A DNA stretch of 46,911 bases, taken from the NCBI RefSeq assembly GCF_947502445.1, contig NZ_CANMZW010000048.1, positions 1 to 46,911 on the forward strand, read 5' to 3'. Shown one piece after another: positions 14,422 through 24,074 of the stretch; the stretch's first letter is position 1, and each line of letters begins with the position of its first letter. Source of the stretch: an uncultured Brevibacillus sp. (lineage in GTDB: Bacteria > Bacillota > Bacilli > Brevibacillales > Brevibacillaceae). The notes beneath the pieces are model-generated. The model ran no database searches, was not told the origin of the DNA, and was given only the letters and a program-made list of their open reading frames with translations. Made by a program: the position numbers and the translations under genes.

Positions 14422-15600
14422 TCAGTTTTTCACAACCGCCCCTTCTTTGCGGAACAAACGTGAGGACATCACGGTTATGATCGCTACGTACACCAGCGAG
14501 CTCCCCAGCCCAACCAAGGCATGCAGCGGCTCCACTCTGCCGTAAAACACTTCCTTGCAAAGCGCTACCCCATTAAAGACGGGAAGCACGTAGTAATAGC
14601 CCGGGATGTCTACCGGATTGAGCGGCATCATCATGTAGGAAGGTACCATCGCCAGAAAAATAACACCGCTCATATATGTCTGTCCCTCTTTAAATGACTT
14701 CGCGATTGTGCTCAAAACCAGCTCCAATGCAGCAAAGGTAGCTGCGAGCACCAAAATCGTCAGCACGAGGACAAGCAGAGTCACAGGCGAAAAGAAGCTG
14801 AGAGAAAAACCGCTTTCCATCTCCAGTGGCCCAAGACGCAGCACGAGCGACAATGACACGAGAGAGGCCAGGGCACTCATGCAGCTCATTACCATCACAG
14901 CCATGAGCTTGGCCGTCAAAATGTGATTCGCCGCTATCGGGGCAGTCATCAGAGATTCCAACGTCCCTCGCTCTTTTTCTCCAGCAACCAGATCATTGGC
15001 AGCTGCGATCCCACCGGACGCAAGCGACACAACGAGCATCAATGGAATAATTCCGGCCAGCATCCCGCCAGACAGCCTTTCTTCTGTCGCTACGTTTTGG
15101 TACGTAGACGCAATCGGCTTGATCGCCTGCTCGGACATCCCCGCCTGCTTCAAGCGCTGGACGACGATTTCTTTGCTGTATGCCTCTACGGTTTTCTCAA
15201 TCACAGTGCGTGCATATACCGACTTTTGATTGGTGGAATCGAATGCAACAACGACCTCTCCGGTGCCCCCCACTTTAACCCGCTCCTCGAAAGCGGGGGA
15301 AATGGTGATTATTGCCCGCAGCTGCCCTTCTTGCAGAGCCTGCTCCTGGTTACTCGGCTGCAATATACTCACGCCAGGAATTGTTTGGAGCGAAGCCACC
15401 AGCCCGGACGAACCGTTGACCGCAATCGGAATATAGGCGCGCGCTTCCTTTTCCACATTGCTGTAAGACATGCCGAGTAAAAAGAATACGAACGGAATAA
15501 TGACGAGTGGTACCAAAAAAGTTCCCAGCAACGCCTTTCGATCCCGAAACAAATCGAGCATTTCTTTCCGAAAAACCGTCCAGATGACTCGTCTACCCAT
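14422..15600 (-). CDS. natB: ABC-2 type exporter permease, NatB-like
   Basis: 392 residues of an ABC-2 permease. One N-terminal helix (LLGTFLVPLVIIPFVFFLLG) is followed by a large extracellular domain (residues about 45-170) and then five or more helices. VAGEKERGTLESLMTAPIA is the typical coupling segment. In B. subtilis NatAB exports Na+. The ATG overlaps the natA stop by one base (TGATG), so translation is coupled. The natB name rests on length, topology and pairing with a NatA-like ATPase; export of another substrate is possible. Confidence 0.8.
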   Translation of the reverse strand: MGRRVIWTVFRKEMLDLFRDRKALLGTFLVPLVIIPFVFFLLGMSYSNVEKEARAYIPIAVNGSSGLVASLQTIPGVSILQPSNQEQALQEGQLRAIITISPAFEERVKVGGTGEVVVAFDSTNQKSVYARTVIEKTVEAYSKEIVVQRLKQAGMSEQAIKPIASTYQNVATEERLSGGMLAGIIPLMLVVSLASGGIAAANDLVAGEKERGTLESLMTAPIAANHILTAKLMAVMVMSCMSALASLVSLSLVLRLGPLEMESGFSLSFFSPVTLLVLVLTILVLAATFAALELVLSTIAKSFKEGQTYMSGVIFLAMVPSYMMMPLNPVDIPGYYYVLPVFNGVALCKEVFYGRVEPLHALVGLGSSLVYVAIITVMSSRLFRKEGAVVKN

Positions 15601-16328
15601 CAGGCTTCGCTCCCTTCCACCACCGCCATGAAGATATCATCCAAGTCTGAGATGCCAAATCGCTCTCGCAAAGTATCCAGCCCGCCAGCAAATTGGAGCC
15701 TTCCCTTGTGAATAAGAGCAATACGCTTGCACAGCTTGTTGATTTCCCCCATGTTGTGACTGGAAAACAGGATCGTCTTTCCTTCCTCCTGAAGCTTTCC
15801 AACCATTCGCCTGAAAATATTGGCTGCCGTTACATCCAGTCCTGTCGTCGGTTCGTCCAGTAAAATCACGTCTGGATCGTGAACCAATGTACGAGCGATG
15901 GCGACCTTTTGCTTCATCCCCCGCGAAAAAGCACCGACGCGTCGATCAATGAACGACTCCATTTCAAGCATCTGACTGAGGCTGTCGATCCGCTCCTGCA
16001 GCCTTCTCTGCTCCAGGCCATACAGACTGCCAAAGTAGGCAATATTCTCTCTCGCCGACAAACGATTGTATAAGCCCACATCGCCCCCAAATAAAATGCC
16101 GATACGTCGACGTACTTCTACTGGCTCCTTTTGGACAGAAAACCCGCTAATTTCGATATCTCCTTCTGTCGGTTGCAAAATCGTCGCCATCATGCGCATC
16201 GTCGTCGTTTTACCCGCGCCGTTTTCCCCCAGAAGTCCATATACCTCGCCAGCCTCTACGCGAAACGAAACATCCTCTATTGCTGAGATTGTCCCGAATC
16301 GCTTGCTGACCTGTTTTACTTCAATCAA
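15600..16328 (-). CDS. natA: ABC exporter ATP-binding protein, NatA-like
   Basis: 242 residues, starting at TTG with AGGAGG about 7 nt upstream. All ATPase motifs are present: Walker A GENGAGKTT, the Q-loop region, signature FSRGMKQK, Walker B VILLDEPTTGLD and the H-loop SSHNMGE. It energises the permease encoded downstream, to which it is coupled by overlapping stop and start. No two-component or other obvious regulator is adjacent, unlike natKR-natAB of B. subtilis. Confidence 0.88.
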   Translation of the reverse strand: MIEVKQVSKRFGTISAIEDVSFRVEAGEVYGLLGENGAGKTTTMRMMATILQPTEGDIEISGFSVQKEPVEVRRRIGILFGGDVGLYNRLSARENIAYFGSLYGLEQRRLQERIDSLSQMLEMESFIDRRVGAFSRGMKQKVAIARTLVHDPDVILLDEPTTGLDVTAANIFRRMVGKLQEEGKTILFSSHNMGEINKLCKRIALIHKGRLQFAGGLDTLRERFGISDLDDIFMAVVEGSEA

Positions 16329-16522
16329 CAGCAGTCCTCCTGTCCGAAGCTCTATTTCTAATCATTAAAACTGGACCTTGAGCAAATAAGCTGCCCGTTT
16401 TTTACCCTGAAACGTCACTTGTACAACCCCTGTGCGGCCCTGTAGAAGTCGTGGGATTGCTGCGGAGATCAGAATTTTTCGACAGTTGAACAAAAGAAAC
16501 TCCCCAGCCAAACATGTCAGAC

Positions 16523-16885
16523 TTAGGCTTGGGATACTCCTGTCATACCTGGGTAACGTTCCTTCCATTTGGCCAACGAAAAGTCAGCAAACAGCTCAAC
16601 AAATTCATCTGTATTATTGATATAATGACGGTTTTCCTTTATTCCGGGATGCTTTTCCTCAAATAACACGGCAACCAGGTGGCTCACAGGAATGCTTTCT
16701 GCTTCTTGATCGTAAATGCCTCGCTCTGCCAATACTTTGCCGAAATAGCGTACATATGTAACCGTTACTGTTTTTTGCTTGCCGTTTTCTTCCCATATCG
16801 CGATGGAACGATCAAATGTATCAGATGGTGATCCACCTTTTCCCGGTGGCACGCTTTCTCCAGTGACTGAAATCAGCTTCATCAT
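16523..16885 (-). CDS. Hypothetical protein
   Basis: 120 residues, soluble, with no family recognised. ATG at 16885 is chosen because GGAAGG lies close upstream; a longer reading to 16906 would use the purine-rich site as coding sequence. The protein is beta-rich in the first half (KLISVTGESVPPGKGG...KTVTVTYVRYFGKVLAERGIYD) and helical at the end (EFVELFADFSLAKWKERYPG). It is divergent from the sigma-factor fusion gene, sharing about 170 bases of intergenic DNA with it, so joint control is possible. Confidence 0.6.
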   Translation of the reverse strand: MMKLISVTGESVPPGKGGSPSDTFDRSIAIWEENGKQKTVTVTYVRYFGKVLAERGIYDQEAESIPVSHLVAVLFEEKHPGIKENRHYINNTDEFVELFADFSLAKWKERYPGMTGVSQA

Positions 16886-17052
16886 ACTTCCTTCCCCCTT
16901 TTTCATCGTGTATGTTCATTATAGGGGAGAGTGGAATTTCTTACAAATCTGTCACTTGTATCTTTTTTTCAAAAAAGGGTAGATTGGCTGTCAGAAAATC
17001 AAAGCATCTGGAGTCTATGCTATATGTCAACGAACAACGAGGGGTTTTTGCG

Positions 17053-18801
17053 ATGGAACACATAGGTTATCAGGCAGAGCTGCTACAACAGGAAGAAACA
17101 TACGAAGAAGACGAAACGCTGGTAGAACGGGCAAAATCCGGTGATCAGGAAGCCTTCGGGGAGCTGGTTCGACGTCACCGCTCCAAAGTATACGGCTATG
17201 CTCGCTCGTATACACGTGAGGCCTTTCTGGCGGAGGATATTGTGCAGGATGCCCTTATCCGTGCTTTTTTGCACTTGGGTACGCTGGTAGACAGTCGGCG
17301 GTTTCTTCCTTGGCTCCACCGGATCGTGCGCAATCAGGCATACACTCGCCTGCAAAAAGGACCGCACAAACGGGAGCAGCTTTTCACTGGGCTGATCAAC
17401 CCGTCACGTGAGCTGGAACCAACTGATTGGGAAGACTTGGACAGTATATTGCATCGTCTGGGTCGCACATGGTCACCTGCGATGGAGCACACCGGCGATC
17501 CAGCTGAGATTGTCATGCGCCGAGAGCTCTTGCAGACGATCACAGGCATGCTGCATTGCCTGAATCCACGGGAGCGTCGGATTGTGGAATCCCACTTTTT
17601 CGAACATCTGTCCCCGCTCGAGATTGGACGATTGTTCGAAATGTCTCAGGCAAATGTCTACCAGGTTCTGTCTCGTTCCCGCAAAAAACTGATTCAGGAA
17701 AAAACCCGCGTCGTAGTTGACCAATACATGAAAACTCGAAAGGATGCGGGAATAATGAAACAAGCCGTACTGAGAAAACCGGAGGCATTCACACTGCCAA
17801 CATGGATTACATGCGCTGCTGCCTTGCATGGATTAATCGAATATACCGATCGCAAAATGTCTCTTCCAATGGTGCTCGGCCTTAGCGGGCATGCTTTCCG
17901 CTTGACTGTCGTTCCAAAGGAAATCCATATCGCTGGCCCAACGATGTTTCCTTTTGCCGATGTGTTGCAGGAGGGCCTACGCAATATGGGCTTTGAGTCG
18001 CGGGTAGTAGGCGGCGAAGCAGCCAATTGTGCACCAGCACCCAATGCGAACCATGTGTCTCCTACTCTGTTAGGTGCTGACGCCCGCGAGAAGCGACCTT
18101 TGCCGACACTTCTGCCACAAGCGCTGGAGCTCGTTCACCGCTCCATCGATCGAGGGCATCCGGTTCTTGCCTGGGATTTGTTTATCCCTGAGTTTGGTTT
18201 GATTTACGGGTACGATGACGAAAGCAAGCAGCTGTATGCAGGGGATAACTGCGGTCACGACAAAACGATCGCCTTTGAACATCTGGGGCGTGGACTGGTA
18301 GAGGAATTGTTCGTGCTGGCTATCGAAAAAACAGTAGAGATCGATCAAAAAACCATGCTGACAAAAGCAATTGGTGCTGCACTTCGTCATTACGCTGGTG
18401 CAGGATCGGATAAAGCTTGCACAAACGGCCTGATGGCCTATACCGCATGGCTTGAGGCTTTCCAGCAAGGCGGCATCGAACCAAACGGCAACGCCTACAC
18501 AATAGCGGTCGCAGAAAATGCACGTCGCAACGCCTCCCTGTTTTGGAGTGAGATCGCTGCGACGTGGAATGATCCTGCTTTTGATGAGATACGTCCTACG
18601 GTGCTGGAAGCTTCAGCTTTGTACGGGCAAATCGCAGATGAATTCGCCAAGCTGTTAAGGCTCTTTCCGTTCCCGGCTGGTGGGGAGCCGAATACGTCTG
18701 AACCAAGCAAGCAGGCTAGTGCTATTCTGCAAGGAATTGAAAGCCTGGAACGCAAGGCTGTTGCATTATTGGAGCTTATGCAGGAAAAGCTGTCCGCATG
18801 A
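17053..18801 (+). CDS. ECF-like sigma factor with large C-terminal domain
   Basis: 582 residues from the ATG at 17053, which has GAGGGG about 8 nt upstream; the open frame continues further upstream without a good site. Residues about 22-100 are sigma-70 region 2 (VERAKSGDQEAFGELVRRH...AEDIVQDALIRAF...FLPWLHRIVRNQA). Residues 160-215 are region 4 (LNPRERRIVESHFFEHLSPLEIGRLFEMSQANVYQVLSRSRKKL). About 365 residues follow; 270-470 (LPMVLGLSGHAFRLTV...HPVLAWDLFIPEFGLIYGYDDESKQLYAGDNCGH) resemble BtrH-N/C39-peptidase-like folds. No membrane segment and no anti-sigma gene are adjacent. It may be a sigma factor whose own tail senses a ligand or protein; that is an inference. Confidence 0.8.
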   Translation: MEHIGYQAELLQQEETYEEDETLVERAKSGDQEAFGELVRRHRSKVYGYARSYTREAFLAEDIVQDALIRAFLHLGTLVDSRRFLPWLHRIVRNQAYTRLQKGPHKREQLFTGLINPSRELEPTDWEDLDSILHRLGRTWSPAMEHTGDPAEIVMRRELLQTITGMLHCLNPRERRIVESHFFEHLSPLEIGRLFEMSQANVYQVLSRSRKKLIQEKTRVVVDQYMKTRKDAGIMKQAVLRKPEAFTLPTWITCAAALHGLIEYTDRKMSLPMVLGLSGHAFRLTVVPKEIHIAGPTMFPFADVLQEGLRNMGFESRVVGGEAANCAPAPNANHVSPTLLGADAREKRPLPTLLPQALELVHRSIDRGHPVLAWDLFIPEFGLIYGYDDESKQLYAGDNCGHDKTIAFEHLGRGLVEELFVLAIEKTVEIDQKTMLTKAIGAALRHYAGAGSDKACTNGLMAYTAWLEAFQQGGIEPNGNAYTIAVAENARRNASLFWSEIAATWNDPAFDEIRPTVLEASALYGQIADEFAKLLRLFPFPAGGEPNTSEPSKQASAILQGIESLERKAVALLELMQEKLSA

Positions 18802-18814
18802 TCCTGCCTGGGTC

Positions 18815-20449
18815 CTATTCATCGAATTTCAATGTCCCATCCATCGCATCCACATAAGGCCAGCCCTTGCTAGTGTCGATGGTATAGATCAGCTTTAGCT
18901 CAGGACCTTTTGTTCCATAGTACGTTGGCCAGACGTACGATTGCTTCAGCGGCAGGTTTTTCACAAAGCTTTCTGTTGCCTGTTGTTCTGTCACTGCCAC
19001 CTTTGGTTCTGGGAAAGTAGCGTCCTTCATCGGCAAGGTTGTAGAGAACTTTACAATCTTGCCGTTTTTGCTGTCCACGAGCACCCAGTAGTAGCGATCC
19101 AGAACAGGGGTATTTTTGTGCAGCTCATTAAAACTGAATCCGTAAATATAGCCGGGTCCTTCTTCTTCGACGCCCATTTCCTTATCGATTTCCTTCATCC
19201 AATCTGCCAATGGCGCAGGATTGACCGGATCATAGATTTCTACCTGCACATTGCTAGATGTAGACACTGCATATGGCTCGATAAAAGAAATCGCCTTTTT
19301 CAAAGCCTCTTCTTTTGATAGAACAGTCTTGTTCTCTACTTTCTCCTCCCAGTGACTGGCGTCAGTTACCAGCCCCGTCACAGCATCTACAGTGACCGAA
19401 ATCGAATCCGAATTGTCATTGGAGAAAGAGTAGGTAACCGACTCTTCGTCGCTCTCTTGCGAAAAATACCACTCATCTGCCTTCACATCAATTCCGAACA
19501 TGCTGGTCACAAGCTTTCGTACATCCTCTTCTCCTTTCATGGCAAGAGATTTCGCCTGCGGCTTCAGCGTTATTTTTTTCAAATTGGCATCCTTTCGCTT
19601 CGCATCATCTGCGATTTCTATGCCGAGCCATTCATCAATCAGCTTGCCAGACGTTGCATCATACGTTGGAGCATAGCGGAGGACATAGTGCATGCCGGGC
19701 TTGCCATCTTTTCCATCCTGTACATAGCCGAGGTCAAAAGCTGACGTGGTAAAGTATTGCTTTTTGACGGCTTCTGGAGTCAGCGCTGTTTTTACATCAG
19801 GTACCTTTACATCTTTTAAATTGGCTTCACGGACGTTGATTTCCTCGATATGTCCAGCCAAATCGGTACTAAACTCAATCCCGAAATTACTTCCGTTTAT
19901 CTCCAGTCCGTTCAACAAGGCAGGATAGGAAACCATCCGCGAGCCGACCAGCAGCTCGCGCATCTCATCTCCGGATCCTTCATCGTAAACAGACAGACTC
20001 GGTTCCCCCAGCGTTTTGCGCTTATCTGCGCCAAAAACCTCCACAACAGCCTGCTCTACCTTTTTCAAGGCAGCATCCTCGGTCACCCTCTGTTCCGTTC
20101 TCCAACTGGTTAAGTAAGCCTCATAGCTGATTAAATTGCCCGTTTTCAGATCAAAGGTGAAAAAGGCATAGGACTCGTCACTCTTAGGGTCCAGCCAATC
20201 CAGATAGATAAAGGCTTCACTACTTTCTACTTGCCGATCCGTTAGCGTCTTTAGTCCCGGCTCCAGCTTTTCCAGCGCTGCGACAATTTTATGTGTTACT
20301 GCTGGAAGCTTGATGCTTTCCGTTGCTGTTGTCGCCGTACTGCTTTGAGCAAGTGCTTGCGGACTGGCTGCCAAAGCTGCAACAGGCAGACCTGCTAGGA
20401 TCGTTGCTACTGATAGAACCATTGCGGCATTTTGAACATTACGTTTCAT
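18815..20449 (-). CDS. Secreted YcdB/YcdC-type PepSY-like protein
   Basis: 544 residues. A signal peptide (residues 1-34, MKRNVQNAAMVLSVATILAGLPVAALAAS with an AxA-type site) marks it as exported. The mature protein has two or more repeats of the YcdB/YcdC/PepSY pattern: an amphipathic helix followed by Y-x-F-D-x-K-T-G-x-L-I-S-type strands (YAFFTFDLKTGNLISYE; SVTVDAVTGLVTDASH; YWVLVDSKNGKIVKFS). Such domains are thought to modulate cell-wall or protease activities. It converges on the sigma-fusion gene, with 13 bases between the stop codons. Confidence 0.75.
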   Translation of the reverse strand: MKRNVQNAAMVLSVATILAGLPVAALAASPQALAQSSTATTATESIKLPAVTHKIVAALEKLEPGLKTLTDRQVESSEAFIYLDWLDPKSDESYAFFTFDLKTGNLISYEAYLTSWRTEQRVTEDAALKKVEQAVVEVFGADKRKTLGEPSLSVYDEGSGDEMRELLVGSRMVSYPALLNGLEINGSNFGIEFSTDLAGHIEEINVREANLKDVKVPDVKTALTPEAVKKQYFTTSAFDLGYVQDGKDGKPGMHYVLRYAPTYDATSGKLIDEWLGIEIADDAKRKDANLKKITLKPQAKSLAMKGEEDVRKLVTSMFGIDVKADEWYFSQESDEESVTYSFSNDNSDSISVTVDAVTGLVTDASHWEEKVENKTVLSKEEALKKAISFIEPYAVSTSSNVQVEIYDPVNPAPLADWMKEIDKEMGVEEEGPGYIYGFSFNELHKNTPVLDRYYWVLVDSKNGKIVKFSTTLPMKDATFPEPKVAVTEQQATESFVKNLPLKQSYVWPTYYGTKGPELKLIYTIDTSKGWPYVDAMDGTLKFDE

Positions 20450-20543
20450 TCGGATTTCTCCTTCTCCCTTAGCGTTTCTTTCCTAAGTCTATATTACCTC
20501 CATTGGTATAATTTAGCGCATGACCAATGATGCATGACAAAAG

Positions 20544-20575
20544 AAACAGCACCCTCCATTTGGAAAGTGCTGTTT
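20544..20575 (-). terminator. gatB terminator
   Basis: On the minus strand AACAGCAC...GTGCTGTT followed by TCTTTT, just past the gatB stop codon. It ends the gatCAB operon. Confidence 0.7.
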
Positions 20576-20586
20576 GGACTTATTGC

Positions 20587-22023
20587 CTACAGGCTGTTCA
20601 ATACTTCCTGAATCAATTTATTAACCATTGGCGGGTTCGCTTTGCCTTTGGTTTGCTTCATGACCTGGCCGACAAAGAAAGCTGCTGCCTTCTCGTTTCC
20701 GGATTTGTAGTCTGCTACCGCTTGGGGATTGGAATTGACCGCATCGATGACGATCTGGCGGAGTGCGCCTTCGTCACTAATTTGCACCAGACCTTTTTCC
20801 TCGACGATCTTCTTCGGCTCTTTGCCAGTCTCCACCATCTCTTTAAAGACGGTTTTGGCAATTTTGGAGGAAATCGTGCCGTCCCCGATCAGCTTGATCA
20901 TTTCACCCAAGCCTTGCGGTGTCATTTTCACATCGGAAAATTCCAGGTTGTTGGCATTGAGGTGAGCGAGGAGGTCTACCATCAGCCAGTTGGCAACCGA
21001 TTTCGGATCTGCCCCTGTCTTCACTGTCTCATCAAAGAAATCCGCCGTTTCTTTGGAGATCGTGATCACTCCTGCGTCTGCCGCTGACAGACCAAACTCG
21101 TTTACATAGCGAGCCTGACGTGCATCCGGCAGCTCAGGGATCGAAGCGCGAACAGCCTCAATCCACTCCTCGGAAATCTGCATGCGCACCAGATCAGGAT
21201 CTGGGAAATAACGATAGTCGTGCGCTTCTTCTTTGGAACGCATCGTCAAGGTTTTCTTGTTGGCTTCATCCCAGCGGCGCGTTTCCTGTACGACCTTGCC
21301 ACCGGAGTTCAGCACCTCCGCTTGACGAAGCACCTCGTACTCCAAGCCCATCTGTACGTTGCGGAAGGAGTTCATATTTTTCAGCTCTGCCTTGGTTCCG
21401 AACTCTTCTTGACCATACGGACGGATCGAAACGTTGGCATCGCAGCGCAGGGAGCCTTGCTCCATGCGAACGTCGGATACTTCGGTGTACTGGATAATCG
21501 CCTTGAGCTTTTCCAGATAGGCTCTGGCTTCTTCCGGTGTGCGAATGTCTGGCTCGGACACGATCTCTACCAGAGGTACGCCGACACGGTTAAAGTCTAC
21601 CAGGGATTCTCCGCCAAAGTCGCTGTGCGTCAGCTTCCCTGCGTCTTCTTCGAGATGCAGGCGCGTGATTCCGATGCGCTTTGTCTCACCATTGACCTCG
21701 ATATCGATCCAGCCATTGTAGCCGATCGGCTGGTCAAACTGCGAGATTTGGTACGCTTTTGGCGAATCCGGATAAAAGTAGTTTTTACGGTCAAACTTGG
21801 TCTCACGGGAAATCTCGCAATTGAGCGCGAGTGCTGCCTTCATGGCAAATTCCACAGCCTGCTTGTTGGTTACTGGAAGCACGCCCGGATGTCCCAAGCA
21901 GATTGGGCAGGTATGCGTATTTGGCGGCGCACCAAACTCTGTCTTGCAACCGCAAAAAATTTTACTGTTCGTTGATAGCTCGGCGTGAACCTCCAAGCCG
22001 ATGACGGTTTCGTACTTGCTCAT
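20587..22023 (-). CDS. gatB: Asp/Glu-tRNA amidotransferase subunit B
   Basis: 478 residues, full length. GatB holds the kinase and tRNA-binding part of GatCAB, which converts misacylated Glu-tRNA(Gln) (and Asp-tRNA(Asn)) to the amidated form. The start YETVIGLEVHAEL, the zinc-type cysteines in FCGCKTEF...HTCPICLGHPG, the kinase core FDRKNYFYPDSPKAYQISQFDQPI, the GGESLVDFNRVGVPLVEIV segment and the C-terminal YqeY-like domain (VGQVMKQTKGKANPPMVNKLI) are all present. Six bases separate it from gatA. Confidence 0.97.
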   Translation of the reverse strand: MSKYETVIGLEVHAELSTNSKIFCGCKTEFGAPPNTHTCPICLGHPGVLPVTNKQAVEFAMKAALALNCEISRETKFDRKNYFYPDSPKAYQISQFDQPIGYNGWIDIEVNGETKRIGITRLHLEEDAGKLTHSDFGGESLVDFNRVGVPLVEIVSEPDIRTPEEARAYLEKLKAIIQYTEVSDVRMEQGSLRCDANVSIRPYGQEEFGTKAELKNMNSFRNVQMGLEYEVLRQAEVLNSGGKVVQETRRWDEANKKTLTMRSKEEAHDYRYFPDPDLVRMQISEEWIEAVRASIPELPDARQARYVNEFGLSAADAGVITISKETADFFDETVKTGADPKSVANWLMVDLLAHLNANNLEFSDVKMTPQGLGEMIKLIGDGTISSKIAKTVFKEMVETGKEPKKIVEEKGLVQISDEGALRQIVIDAVNSNPQAVADYKSGNEKAAAFFVGQVMKQTKGKANPPMVNKLIQEVLNSL

Positions 22024-22029
22024 GACGCC

Positions 22030-23502
22030 CTACCCCCTTACCCATTCCGGCTTGCGCTGGTGAAAGCCCGCGGATTGCTCATAGGCATGTGCTACGCGCA
22101 GCACAGTGGATTCATCAAACGCTCGGCCCACAATCTGAAGGCCAATCGGCAAACCGCTTTTAGCGAAGCCGCATGGGACACTGATTGCTGGCAAGCCAGC
22201 CAGATTGACAGGCACGGTGCAGATGTCTTCCAGATACATTTTGACTGGATCATCTGCGTTTTCTCCGATTTTAAATGCCGTGGACGGCGTAGTCGGATGC
22301 AAAATGACATCGTAATCAGCAAAAATGCTGTTGAAATCTTGAATAATCAAGGTGCGCACTTGCTGTGCTTTTTTGTAATACGCATCGTAATAGCCGGAAG
22401 AGAGGGCATACGTTCCCAGCATGATGCGACGTTTTACCTCTGCCCCAAAGCCTTGGCTGCGGGATTCTTTGTACAGCTCAATCAGGTTGGCTGCATTGTC
22501 AGCACGCACACCGTAGCGAACGCCGTCAAAGCGAGCCAGGTTGGAAGACGCCTCGGAGGACGACAGCAGATAATACGCTGGTACCGCGTATTCCGTATGT
22601 GGCATGGAAACCTCGCTCCATGTCGCTCCCATGCTCTCCAGCTGCTTCAGCGCTGCCAGAACAGCATCGCGAACCTCTGGGTCGATTCCTTCGCCGATCA
22701 ATTCCTTTGGCACGCCAATGCGCAGCCCTTTGACATCTCCGGTCAATGCAGACAAATAGTCAGGCACTTCTACATTTGCAGAGGTCGAATCATATCCGTC
22801 ATGCCCAGCGATCGCTTGCAGGACATAAGCGGAATCCTCGACGTTTTTCGTAACAGGTCCGATCTGATCCAAAGACGATGCGAACGCCACCAGTCCAAAG
22901 CGGGAAACACGTCCATACGTTGGCTTCAAGCCTACTACACCACAAAAAGCGGCAGGCTGACGAATCGATCCGCCCGTATCAGAACCGAGTGTAAAGTAAA
23001 AATGACGCGCAGCCATCGCTGCCGCCGATCCACCGCTGGAGCCACCTGGCACATAATCGGTATTCCAAGGGTTTTTGGTTGGGTAGAAGCCAGAGTTTTC
23101 GTTGGAGCCGCCCATAGCAAACTCATCCATGTTCAGCTTCGCTACGATAACAGCATCTGCTTCCTTTACTTTTTGGGAAACGGTCCCGTCATGCACAGGA
23201 TCATAGTTCGCCAAAAATTTGCTGGCGCAGGTTGTGCGTACATCTTTTGTAATCAGGTTGTCCTTTAGTCCGGCAGGCAAGCCAAAGAGAAGACCCAATT
23301 CCTCCTTTTCTTTGACCAGACGCTCGTCCAATTGACGGGCATGAGCAAGTGCGCCCTCTTCATCTACATGCAATACGGATTTGATTTCTCCATCGTGCTC
23401 CTTGATGCTAGTGATGGAAGCCTGCACCAGATCAGTCACAGACAATTCTTTTGCGCGCAGGGCGCTATGTATTTCCGACAATCGCTTGTCAAACAGCGAC
23501 AC
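22030..23502 (-). CDS. gatA: Asp/Glu-tRNA amidotransferase subunit A
   Basis: 490 residues of the amidase-signature family. GatA hydrolyses glutamine to supply ammonia through a channel to GatB. The catalytic Ser-cisSer-Lys set is visible: Lys in GLPAGLKDNL, and the two serines in VPGGSSGGSAAAMAA plus the downstream GSDTGGSIRQPAAFCG. The C-terminal GLPAISVPCGFAKSGLPIGLQIVG is typical. It lies second in the gatC-gatA-gatB operon, 33 bases after gatC. Confidence 0.97.
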   Translation of the reverse strand: MSLFDKRLSEIHSALRAKELSVTDLVQASITSIKEHDGEIKSVLHVDEEGALAHARQLDERLVKEKEELGLLFGLPAGLKDNLITKDVRTTCASKFLANYDPVHDGTVSQKVKEADAVIVAKLNMDEFAMGGSNENSGFYPTKNPWNTDYVPGGSSGGSAAAMAARHFYFTLGSDTGGSIRQPAAFCGVVGLKPTYGRVSRFGLVAFASSLDQIGPVTKNVEDSAYVLQAIAGHDGYDSTSANVEVPDYLSALTGDVKGLRIGVPKELIGEGIDPEVRDAVLAALKQLESMGATWSEVSMPHTEYAVPAYYLLSSSEASSNLARFDGVRYGVRADNAANLIELYKESRSQGFGAEVKRRIMLGTYALSSGYYDAYYKKAQQVRTLIIQDFNSIFADYDVILHPTTPSTAFKIGENADDPVKMYLEDICTVPVNLAGLPAISVPCGFAKSGLPIGLQIVGRAFDESTVLRVAHAYEQSAGFHQRKPEWVRG

Positions 23503-23535
23503 AGTGGGTTCCTCCCTTCTCGTTATCCTTATTCC

Positions 23536-23826
23536 TTATTCGAATACAGCTGGTACCTTGAACTGCCCTTCTTCGTGGTCAGGCGCGTTTTTCAACACTT
23601 CATCACGTGGCAGGGATGGTCGGTTGACGTCCTCGCGCATGACGTTCTTTACATCAGTCGCATGGCTTGTCGGCTCGATATTGGACGTATCCAGCTCGTT
23701 TAGCTTGGCTGCAAATTCCAGAATCGCATTCAGGTCCTTCGTGTATCTCTCAGCTTCTTCCTCAGTCAGCTGCAAGCGGGCCAGATTAGCTACATGTTCT
23801 ACTTCCTTGCGAGTAATGGCACTCAT
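23536..23826 (-). CDS. gatC: Asp/Glu-tRNA amidotransferase subunit C
   Basis: 96 residues, MSAITRKEVEHVANLARLQLTEEEAERYTKDLNAILEFAAKLNELDTSNIEPTSHA..., the complete GatC that wraps around and stabilises GatA-GatB. The ATG at 23826 is preferred over a GTG three codons earlier since GGAGGT lies 8 nt before the ATG. It is the first gene of the operon. The VMREDVNRPSLPRDEVLKNAPDHEEGQFKVPAVFE tail is typical. Confidence 0.95.
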   Translation of the reverse strand: MSAITRKEVEHVANLARLQLTEEEAERYTKDLNAILEFAAKLNELDTSNIEPTSHATDVKNVMREDVNRPSLPRDEVLKNAPDHEEGQFKVPAVFE

Positions 23827-24016
23827 TTTTTCCACCTCCGAATCGTATCACATAACTTTGATCTTACTTGAAAACAACAGGTTCAGTCAATTTTCGCGGG
23901 GATATACTCACCATAAAACAAAAATAATTCGGCAAAAAAAGATTGACTAGGAAAACGCGGGTGAAGCTGGGCAATCATGGAGGCCAGATAAACAGCCATA
24001 GCTTTACTTCGTAGAT

Positions 24017-24048
24017 GTAAAAACAAGTCCAAGGCTATAGCCCTGGAC
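24017..24048 (-). terminator. psd terminator
   Basis: On the minus strand GTCCAGGGCTATAGCCTTGGAC followed by TTGTTTTT, about 27 bases after the psd stop codon. It separates psd from gatC. Confidence 0.65.
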
Positions 24049-24074
24049 CTCGTCTTCTATCGGTGTATACGATT

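Noticed and set aside
16365..16568. Minus-strand frame between natA and the 120-aa gene
   Set aside because: No ribosome binding site, no family likeness, and it overlaps the end of a better supported gene.
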